Shown here in pieces: positions 58,416-64,000 of a stretch of DNA of 64,000 nt. The number at the start of each line of letters is the position of its first letter. The first letter of the stretch is position 1. Position numbers and translations under genes: made by a program. The notes beneath the pieces were generated by a model. That model searched no databases. It had not been told where the DNA came from and saw only the letters and a program-made list of their open reading frames with translations. Origin of the DNA: Agromyces protaetiae. Its GTDB lineage: Bacteria > Actinomycetota > Actinomycetes > Actinomycetales > Microbacteriaceae. The stretch lies in contig NZ_CP133018.1 of assembly GCF_030866785.1 (NCBI RefSeq), positions 62,001 through 126,000 of the forward strand. Direction: 5' to 3'.

Positions 58416-59350
58416 CGCGTACCCCGCTCCCGGTTGAGCCGCTGCACCGGGAGCACGATCGCGACGATGATCACGAGGAGCACGATCGCGAGAGCCGAGG
58501 CCAGCCCGACCCGGTTCTCGGTGAAGGCGAGCCGGACGATCTGCACACCGGGGACCATCGTCGTGTAGCCGGGTCCGCCCTGCGTGGTCATGTAGACGAG
58601 GTCGAAGCTGGCGATGGCGGCGATCAGCGTCACCGTGACGCACACGACGACCTCATGGCGGAGGCCGGGGAGCGTGACCGCGAAGAACTCCTGCACCGCA
58701 TTCGCACCATCGAGTCGGGCGGCTTCGTAGAGCGACGCGTCGATACGCCCCATTCCCGCCGAGAACACCACGGTGCAGAACCCGATCATGACCCAGGACC
58801 CGATGATCCCGATCGCCGGGAGCGCGGTCGTGAAGTCCCCGAGCCATGGGCGCGCGAGCCCGCCCGCACCCACGGCACGGAGCACTTCGTTGATGGGGCC
58901 GGTATCCGCGTACATCCACGTCCACGCGACGGCGGCCGCGGCGAACGGGACGATCTGCGGCAGGAACAGCACGGTGCGGGATGCCGAGACGAGGCCGGAC
59001 CTCCCGACCGCGCGTGCGGCCGCGGCGGCGAGCAGCCCGAGCGCGACCGGCACAGCGCAGAAGAACAGGATCAGGGTGAGCGTGTTGCGCAGTGAGCCGT
59101 AGAGCTGGGGGTCCGTGATGACGCTGACATAGTTGTCGAATCCGGCCCAGGTGGCCGGCCCGATCCCATCCCAGTCGTAGAAGGAGTATCGGAGCGCCTG
59201 CGCCAGGGGGTACAGGGCGAAGACGGCATACATCACCGCCGCGGGGGCGATCCAGAGGTACACGGCGGCTCGACGCAGGCGGCGCCGGGTAGCGGATGGC
59301 TCGATCGCCGGCGCCTCGGTCGCCGGTGCCTCGATCGTTCGGTCGGTCAC
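58412..59350 (-). CDS. CUT1 carbohydrate ABC transporter permease (MalF-type), second system
   Basis: 312 aa, GTG start 16 nt after the binding-protein stop. Basic N-terminus, six helices beginning AAVYLWIAPAAVMYAVFALYPLAQAL, EAA loop RIDASLYEAARLDGANAVQEFFAVTLPGLRHE, and the conserved FDLVYMTTQGGPGYTT. Forms the channel with the downstream permease. The order here (binding protein, F-type, G-type) is the classical one, unlike the first importer in the window. Confidence 0.92.
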   Translation of the reverse strand: MTDRTIEAPATEAPAIEPSATRRRLRRAAVYLWIAPAAVMYAVFALYPLAQALRYSFYDWDGIGPATWAGFDNYVSVITDPQLYGSLRNTLTLILFFCAVPVALGLLAAAAARAVGRSGLVSASRTVLFLPQIVPFAAAAVAWTWMYADTGPINEVLRAVGAGGLARPWLGDFTTALPAIGIIGSWVMIGFCTVVFSAGMGRIDASLYEAARLDGANAVQEFFAVTLPGLRHEVVVCVTVTLIAAIASFDLVYMTTQGGPGYTTMVPGVQIVRLAFTENRVGLASALAIVLLVIIVAIVLPVQRLNRERGTR

Positions 59351-59366
59351 GTGCAGCCCTCGGTGC

Positions 59367-60713
59367 CTATCGGCCGCGCGCCGACGTCGCCGCAGCGTAG
59401 TCGGCCTGGAGGTTCGCGAGGAACTCCTCGGCGGTGACGTGACCGGCGATGAGCAGATCGCTTTGGGGGTCGAGGGTCGCGCTCGACATGCCTGCGGTCG
59501 CGTTGGCGAGGAAGTCGACGATCCCGTCGGCCTCGACGACCTGGTCGAACGCAGCGATCGTGTCGGCGAACACCGTCCCCGTGGGGACAGGCGGCGGCGA
59601 CAGATCGGCGGGTCCTCCGGCGGCGAGGCCGCCGACCTCGGCGAGGATGGCTCGTGCCTCGTCGCCGTTGAGCCAGTTCAGGAATGCGGCGGCCTCGTTC
59701 GGGTGCTCTGCGCCGGAGGGGATCACGAGTGCATTCGGGGCGGCCATCGTCTGGAACCCCGTCGGCGGCTCGGCCGGCGGGAGGAGGAAGAAGCCGAACC
59801 GGCCGGGGTCGACCGTGTCCAGGCCGGCCGCGAACCAGCTGCCGTTGTGGAAGAACAGGCTCTCGCCGTCGCTGAACCGCCCGAAATCCAGGCCCGGGTC
59901 TGCGGAGCCGAAGTCCCTTGGGAAGTACCCCGCCGCGATCCACTCCTGGAGGGTTCGCGCGGCGGTCTCGGCCTCCGGGGTCTCGATCGTCGCGCCCGGC
60001 ACATTGAACACCCAGTCGGAGACGGCGTCGGCGCCGCCGTACGCCTGCGTGAGGCCCTGGAACAGGTAGGCGGGATTTCCCATCAACGGCGTCGTGCCGT
60101 GTTGGGCGGCGGTGGCGAGCATGCCCTCGAACTCGTCGAGCGTCGAGGGCGGGCTCGTGTAGCCGAGCTCTTCGAGTCGGTCCCGGTCGTAGTAGACGCC
60201 GACCAGGCCGAACCCCGCGCCCATGCCGTACAGCGCGCCCTCCCCGCGGACCCGGCCGTCCTCCGCGATGGTCCACTGCTCCAGTTGCGAGCGCGGGAAG
60301 TCGTCCCATCCGTACGCCTCTGCATATGGGTCGAGGGTGAGCAGCAGGCCGTTCTTCACGGCGTCGCCGGGCGCGGCCAGCCGGAGCAGGTCGGGTGTGT
60401 GCTCGGCCGCGAGGTATCGCGGGGCGTTCTGCTGCAGCGTGTCGAACGCCTCGGTCTCGAGCTCGACGGTCACCGTGGGGAACTCGACCTCGAAGGCCTC
60501 CGTGAGTGATTCCCACAGCGCGACCTGATCTTCGTTGACGCGGGCCGTGATGCGAACGGGATCCGATCCGAGCTCGGTGCTCACGGCCGGTGTCGACCGG
60601 GTCGGGGCGACTCCGCCGGGCGCATCGCAGCCGGTGAGCAGGAGCGCGGCGCTCAGTCCGAGTGCCGCGGCGAAGCGGGTTCGCGAACGGATCGCGTGGT
60701 CGGTCGTGTGCAT
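59367..60713 (-). CDS. CUT1 sugar-binding lipoprotein, second system
   Basis: 448 aa. Signal sequence with lipobox LLLTGC, then a type 1 sugar-binding protein: VNEDQVALWESLTEAFEVEFPTVTVELE, YLAAEHTPDLLRLAAPG, ALYGMGAGFGLVGVYYDRDRLEELG, FHNGSWFAAGLDTVDPGRFGFFLLPP. First gene of the importer operon; AAGGAAGAGG precedes the ATG. It is divergent from a TetR regulator whose operator-like repeats (60751-60797) lie over the shared region. Confidence 0.9.
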   Translation of the reverse strand: MHTTDHAIRSRTRFAAALGLSAALLLTGCDAPGGVAPTRSTPAVSTELGSDPVRITARVNEDQVALWESLTEAFEVEFPTVTVELETEAFDTLQQNAPRYLAAEHTPDLLRLAAPGDAVKNGLLLTLDPYAEAYGWDDFPRSQLEQWTIAEDGRVRGEGALYGMGAGFGLVGVYYDRDRLEELGYTSPPSTLDEFEGMLATAAQHGTTPLMGNPAYLFQGLTQAYGGADAVSDWVFNVPGATIETPEAETAARTLQEWIAAGYFPRDFGSADPGLDFGRFSDGESLFFHNGSWFAAGLDTVDPGRFGFFLLPPAEPPTGFQTMAAPNALVIPSGAEHPNEAAAFLNWLNGDEARAILAEVGGLAAGGPADLSPPPVPTGTVFADTIAAFDQVVEADGIVDFLANATAGMSSATLDPQSDLLIAGHVTAEEFLANLQADYAAATSARGR

Positions 60714-60750
60714 CGGGCGCCGCCTCTTCCTTGAAAACGAGTCGTGATGG

Positions 60751-60797
60751 ACTGCCGAAAACTGAATTGGCAGTCAGTATCGCATAAAACTGACTGC
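60751..60797. promoter_or_regulatory. TetR operator region between importer and tetR genes
   Basis: GCAGTCAGT (60770-60778) and its complement ACTGACTGC (60789-60797) are 10 nt apart. A further pair ACTGCC/GGCAGT (60751-60756/60769-60774) overlaps them. AGTCAGTATCGC recurs upstream of the esterase gene (near 62216-62227). Confidence 0.6.
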
Positions 60798-60831
60798 TCG
60801 GTAAACTATCCGGTGAATCGAGGAGGAGCCG

Positions 60832-61503
60832 ATGGCACAGTCCCGCACGTCGCCGACGGGTGGCTACGCCAAGGGCAGGGAACGGCGAGACCGGTTGGTC
60901 GATGCGACCATGAAGCTCGTGGCCCGCAACGGCTCCCGCGGGACCACGCTGGCGCAGATCGCCGCGGAGGCCGAGGTCTCTCAGGCCGCGGTGATGTACC
61001 ACTTCGCCACGAAGGACGATCTGCTCAAGGCGGCACTCGACAAGCGCGATGAGCTCGAGAGTCCCGACTTCGAGGACGTCACGATCGGCCTCGGCGTCTT
61101 CGACCTCATCGCGGGTGCCGTGCACCAGTGGGGCGCGCGCCCCGACGCGGTGGGCATGCACACGGTGCTGGTCGCCGAGAACGTCGGCGTCGACGGCCCG
61201 CTGCGGCCACGTCTGCGTGCACGGTACGAGCGCACGGTCGACCAGCTCGCCGGCATCCTCGCGTCGGGTCAGGCCGACGGGCGGATCCGTCCCGACGTCG
61301 ACCCCCAGCTCAAGGCGATCGAGGTGCTCGCCTTCCTCAATGGCCTGGAGACCGCCTGGCTGCTGAATCCCGAGGCGCCCGTCGCCCAGGCGGCGACGCA
61401 GTGGGCCGCCCACCAGAAGCTGAGCCTTGCGTCGGGCGGGCGGATCGGTCACGCGGGCACTGGCAACCAGGAGATGACGTCACCGATCCGGCGATCCCAG
61501 TAG
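60832..61503 (+). CDS. TetR-family transcriptional regulator
   Basis: 223 aa with GAGGAG upstream of the ATG. N-terminal helix-turn-helix: RRDRLVDATMKLVARNGSRGTTLAQIAAEAEVSQAAVMYHFATKDDLL. The C-terminal ligand domain has GLGVFDLIAGAVHQW and LKAIEVLAFLNGLETAWLL. Similar regulators respond to sugars or small hydrophobic ligands. It is divergent from the importer and its 3' end overlaps the convergent esterase gene by 55 bp. Shared operator motifs suggest control of importer, itself and esterase. Confidence 0.9.
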   Translation: MAQSRTSPTGGYAKGRERRDRLVDATMKLVARNGSRGTTLAQIAAEAEVSQAAVMYHFATKDDLLKAALDKRDELESPDFEDVTIGLGVFDLIAGAVHQWGARPDAVGMHTVLVAENVGVDGPLRPRLRARYERTVDQLAGILASGQADGRIRPDVDPQLKAIEVLAFLNGLETAWLLNPEAPVAQAATQWAAHQKLSLASGGRIGHAGTGNQEMTSPIRRSQ

Positions 61504-62192
61504 TCCCAGGTGTGCGCGCCCGGTCCGAAATCGACGTCGATCGGAAGGTTCCGTTCGCGAGCTGCGGTGACGAACACCCGGTTCTCGTCATAGAGCGCAT
61601 CCTCGGTTCCGCAGCACACGCGCAGCGCGGGGAGGGTCGCGCCGGTCGACCGCGTGTGGAGGAGATGGACGACGTCGTCCTCGCCGCCGACGATCGACTG
61701 CGAGTCGAAGATGCGGTCCCAGAGGCCGGACTCGAGCCGCCCCGCGCCGGGGACCGTGCGAGCCGCGAGACCGAGTGCGCCCGACAGGCTCGCGGCCGCG
61801 GCGAATCGCTCGGGGTGTCGGAGGGCCCATTTCATCGCCCCGTAGCCGCCCATCGACAGTCCGGCCACGAAGGTGCGATCCCGGGCCACGGGCACCTGGA
61901 ACATGCGCTGCACCATCGCCGGGAGCTCGGTCGTGAGGAACGACCAGTAGGCGCCCCCGTGTGCCTCGTCCGTGTAGTACGACCGATGCACCTGCGGCAT
62001 CACGACGGCGAGGCCGCGGGCCGCGGCGTACCGTTCGATCGCGGTGTGCCGCAGCCACATCGTGTCGTCGTCGCTCAGGCCGTGCAGCAGGTACAGCAGC
62101 CCGCGCGCGGCCGTCCCCTCGGGGAGGATCGCGGTGAAGGATGAGCTGAGCTCGAGCACCTCCGAGCGGAAGGCGCAGGATAGGACGGCCAT
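61449..62192 (-). CDS. Esterase of the S-formylglutathione hydrolase/esterase D type
   Basis: 247 aa. Alpha/beta hydrolase with LLYLLHGLSDDDTMWLRHTAIERYA, nucleophile motif GLSMGGYGAMKWA, CGTEDALYDENR (acid) and PGAHTWDYWD (His). Small acetyl- or feruloyl-type esterases of carbohydrate loci share this form, so it may trim sugars taken up by the adjacent importer (inference). No signal peptide. Its promoter has ATACTGA-N8-TCAGTAT, related to the TetR operator 1.4 kb away. Confidence 0.87.
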   Translation of the reverse strand: MAVLSCAFRSEVLELSSSFTAILPEGTAARGLLYLLHGLSDDDTMWLRHTAIERYAAARGLAVVMPQVHRSYYTDEAHGGAYWSFLTTELPAMVQRMFQVPVARDRTFVAGLSMGGYGAMKWALRHPERFAAAASLSGALGLAARTVPGAGRLESGLWDRIFDSQSIVGGEDDVVHLLHTRSTGATLPALRVCCGTEDALYDENRVFVTAARERNLPIDVDFGPGAHTWDYWDRRIGDVISWLPVPA

Positions 62193-62202
62193 GAACGCTC
62201 CA

Positions 62203-62224
62203 ATACTGAGTAGGTAGTCAGTAT
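62203..62224 (-). promoter_or_regulatory. TetR operator-like repeat before the esterase gene
   Basis: ATACTGA (62203-62209) and TCAGTAT (62218-62224), 8 nt apart, ending 10 bp upstream of the ATG at 62192. It shares AGTCAGTATCGC with the tetR/importer control region. Confidence 0.55.
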
Positions 62225-62359
62225 CGCCGGAGCGAGCCCGCCGCGCAAGCTCGTGGCGGGGAGCGCCCTCAGCCGATCGCCGGCCGCCGACCCCGGACGA
62301 CCCCGCCTGCGCCTACTCTGTCGAGCGAGGCATCCGATTCGTCTCGGAGGAGAGAGCAC

Positions 62360-62824
62360 ATGAGCGACGTCACCGAACTCGAGGCCGAGGCCGCCGGCCT
62401 CGTCTTCGCGCGGTTCGACCACGAGGACGCGTGGGCGATCGGCGCCGACCTCAGGGCACGCGCGCTCGAGGAACACCTGCCGATCGCGATCGACATCCGC
62501 ACGGCCGCGGGCACCGTGCTGTTCCACGTGTCGCTGCCGGGCGCATCGGCCGATCAAGAGCATTGGCTCCGCGGCAAGGCGGCGGTCGTGTTCCGCTTCT
62601 CGGCGAGCTCGGCGCTCATCGCGGCTCGCTTCGCCGAGACGGGCGCCGGGCCGAACGGATGGCTCGATCCGAACGAGTACGCGCCCACCGGTGGTGGCGT
62701 GGCGGTCACGGTCGAAGGGGCCGGGGTGGTCGCGGCGGTGACCGTGTCCGGCCTGGCGTCGGCCGACGACCACGCGCTGGCCGTCGACGCGATGCGTCGC
62801 CGCATCCGCGACCAGCTCGGGTGA
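62360..62824 (+). CDS. HbpS/GlcG-like UPF0303 family protein
   Basis: 154 aa with GGAGGAGAG before the ATG. Family signs: ALEEHLPIAIDIRTAAGTVLFHVSLPGAS, DQEHWLRGKAAVVFRFSASS, PNGWLDPNEYAPTGGGVAVTVEGAGVVAAVTVSGLASADDHALAVDAM. UPF0303 proteins share the fold of heme-binding HbpS/GlcG and are often called heme-degrading-domain proteins, but heme activity is not shown for most. Monocistronic. It precedes convergent SMR genes. Confidence 0.87.
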   Translation: MSDVTELEAEAAGLVFARFDHEDAWAIGADLRARALEEHLPIAIDIRTAAGTVLFHVSLPGASADQEHWLRGKAAVVFRFSASSALIAARFAETGAGPNGWLDPNEYAPTGGGVAVTVEGAGVVAAVTVSGLASADDHALAVDAMRRRIRDQLG

Positions 62825-62901
62825 CTCCTCGTCGGCGCCTCCGGCCATTGCTCGCGACGACGCGCTCGCCCGCATGACCGATTCCCGTACGCCCGGCTGG
62901 C

Positions 62902-63225
62902 TCAGTGCGCCGGGTTGCCGAGCTCGATCAGCAACACCCCGCCGACGATCAGCGCGACGCCGAGTGCCATCACCCAGGTGAACGGCTCCTTGAAGAGCAG
63001 ACGACCGAGCAGGGCGGTCAGCGCCACGCCGACCGCGGTCCAGATGCCGTAGGCCACGCCGATGGGCATGCCGTTCGCAAGCGTAAGCGACAGCAGCCAG
63101 AACGCCACGAGGTAGCCGGTGACGACGGGCAGCAACCAGATCTTCCTGCCGTGGGCGGCCATGCGCAGCGACAGCGTCGCACCGACCTCGGAGACGATCG
63201 CGCCGCCGAGCAGCAGCCAGATCAT
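62902..63225 (-). CDS. Small multidrug resistance (SMR) transporter, subunit 2
   Basis: 107 aa, four helices. SMR signature: WLLLGGAIVSEVGATLSLRMA with the essential membrane Glu (E13), GMPIGVAYGIWTAVGVALTALLGRLLFKEP and VMALGVALIVGGVLLIELG. ATG 63225 overlaps the stop of the other SMR gene by 4 nt; adjacent pairs in this family often form heterodimers (EbrAB/YkkCD type). The substrate may be a cationic drug or guanidinium compound; no riboswitch is seen upstream. Confidence 0.9.
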   Translation of the reverse strand: MIWLLLGGAIVSEVGATLSLRMAAHGRKIWLLPVVTGYLVAFWLLSLTLANGMPIGVAYGIWTAVGVALTALLGRLLFKEPFTWVMALGVALIVGGVLLIELGNPAH

Positions 63226-63581
63226 GCGCCGACCCGTTCTGCCGCCGCCGCGCGCCGCGTCGCGAGCTGCGAGCCGAGCTCGACGAGGAGGACACCGCCG
63301 ACGACGAGGCCGATGCCGATGAGCATGACCGGCGTGAGCGGGTCGCCGAGGAGCGCCCAGCCGAGCACGGCGGTGAGCACGACGCCCGAGGCGCCCCAGA
63401 TGCCGTAGGCGACCCCGAGCGGCATCCCGAGCCGCAGCACCTGCGAGAGCAGTGTGAACGAGCCGACGTATCCGACGACCACGATGACGAAGAAGAGCGG
63501 CTCGGTCTGCGCCGCGCTGAGCGAGAGCGACGCCGCGACCTCGAGCGCGATCGTCACCGCCAGCAGCCACCATTTCGCCAT
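63222..63581 (-). CDS. Small multidrug resistance (SMR) transporter, subunit 1
   Basis: 119 aa from ATG 63581 with AGGAGGAG upstream. WWLLAVTIALEVAASLSLSAAQ carries the conserved Glu (E14); GMPLGVAYGIWGASGVVLTAVLGWALLGDPLTP and IGIGLVVGGVLLVELGSQ complete the pattern. Longer basic/Ala-rich tail than its partner. First of a two-gene operon divergent from an acyl-CoA ligase gene, with 108 bp between starts. Confidence 0.9.
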   Translation of the reverse strand: MAKWWLLAVTIALEVAASLSLSAAQTEPLFFVIVVVGYVGSFTLLSQVLRLGMPLGVAYGIWGASGVVLTAVLGWALLGDPLTPVMLIGIGLVVGGVLLVELGSQLATRRAAAAERVGA

Positions 63582-63689
63582 GTGATCTCCTCCTGCGTCT
63601 CCTGGCCGCGAGATCACCGTAGTGGCTCGACTGACAGTGGTTGAGGAGGTTGCCCGGGTAAAGATGGGCGGAGCGGGTCTGGGGGAACG

Positions 63690-64000
63690 ATGAACGCGTA
63701 TGAGCAACGGCCATGGTTGGCGCACTACGCCGAGGGCGTGCCCGAGGAGATCGAGGCGCCGACGCAGACGCTGGTCGACATGATCGAGGACGCGACCGCG
63801 CGGTTCGGGCGGCGCACGGCCCTCGAGTTCTTCGGCGCCGAGACCAGTTATCGCGACCTCGGCCGGCAGATCGCGCGCGTCGCCGAAGGGCTGCGGCGGC
63901 TGGGCGTGCGGCCCGGCGACCGGGTCGCACTCGTCCTGCCGAACTGCCCGCAGCACGTCGCCGCGTTCTACGGCGTGCTCCGCCTCGGCGCGATCGTGGT
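63690..64000 (+). CDS. AMP-dependent synthetase/acyl-CoA ligase, 3' end outside window
   Basis: The first 103 codons are present from ATG 63690 (GGGGG just upstream) and the frame is open at the right edge. The N-terminus matches long-chain fatty acid-CoA ligases: QTLVDMIEDATARFGRRTAL, SYRDLGRQIARVAEGLRRLG, GDRVALVLPNCPQHVAAFYG and VLRLGAIVV. ATP-binding and catalytic motifs lie beyond the window, so substrate class cannot be judged. The usual activity is fatty acid or carboxylate activation to CoA thioesters in the cytosol. Confidence 0.85.
   Translation, partial: MNAYEQRPWLAHYAEGVPEEIEAPTQTLVDMIEDATARFGRRTALEFFGAETSYRDLGRQIARVAEGLRRLGVRPGDRVALVLPNCPQHVAAFYGVLRLGAIV

Noticed and set aside
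63582..63689. Guanidine riboswitch ahead of the SMR pair
   Set aside because: The gap is only 108 bp, is shared with a divergent gene, and none of the conserved stem-loop motifs I know could be found in it.

Overview
The window is high-GC DNA from an actinobacterium, most likely a member of Microbacteriaceae (Agromyces or a close relative; genus is inference). The main evidence is the near-origin block known from actinobacteria: ppiA, rhomboid, crgA, class E sortase, trpG, pknB, pknA, pbpA, rodA, pstP, fhaB, fhaA and tRNA-Leu. Supporting evidence is three copies of a small Microbacteriaceae-type family (DUF7882-like) and many promoters that place a -10 hexamer 6-7 nt before the start codon (leaderless genes).

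Region by region. (1) 1-14.9 kb is a polysaccharide and sugar-acid utilisation locus. It has a secreted glycan-binding propeller protein (5' end outside the window), a secreted PL8 lyase (hyaluronate/chondroitin/xanthan lyase type), a glucarate-dehydratase-like enolase, an RraA-family aldolase, an SDR, a CE7 acetyl esterase, an IclR repressor, a CUT1 ABC importer and a LamG-fold protein. TGCAAC-type boxes recur at three promoters and probably form the IclR regulon. (2) 15.0-17.5 kb is conserved core: a membrane protein, a cyclophilin, a rhomboid protease and CrgA, with a DnaA-box-like cluster beside crgA. (3) 17.6-21.8 kb is an insert in the core order: a bacteriophytochrome-diguanylate cyclase with all key residues, an EAL phosphodiesterase with an intact active site, three DUF7882-like genes and one unknown small gene. 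It looks like a red-light to c-di-GMP module set between two cell-envelope genes. (4) 21.9-32.8 kb is the cell-wall and division block: SrtE, a 53-aa membrane protein and TrpG rightward, then the leftward fhaA-fhaB-pstP-rodA-pbpA-pknA-pknB operon with 4- or 8-nt overlaps. A duplicated GTTAAC hairpin element separates the two. (5) 32.8-36.4 kb holds a GH65 disaccharide phosphorylase with a beta-phosphoglucomutase, then tRNA-Leu(CAG).

(6) 36.7-46.4 kb is mixed: a VOC protein, an alpha/beta hydrolase with an in-frame 15-bp repeat, an SdsA-type alkyl sulfatase, a DUF4397 protein with class F sortase, ECF sigma and RskA-like anti-sigma, DUF5996, and cardiolipin synthase. (7) 46.5-55.6 kb is a second sugar-acid locus: SDR, GntR, FAD oxidoreductase, IlvD/Edd dehydratase, MHS transporter, IclR, FAH-family hydrolase and an MBL hydrolase. 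Together these fit a non-phosphorylative dehydratase, dehydrogenase and diketo-acid hydrolase route. The SDR and iclR promoters carry the same two-part operator at identical spacing. (8) 55.7-64.0 kb has an HxlR regulator, two RibD/DHFR-like reductases, a second CUT1 importer with a divergent TetR and a co-controlled esterase, an HbpS/UPF0303-like protein, a pair of SMR transporters, and the start of an acyl-CoA ligase cut by the window end.

All functions come from reading motifs and gene context by eye. No database search was run, and substrate names are family-level suggestions.
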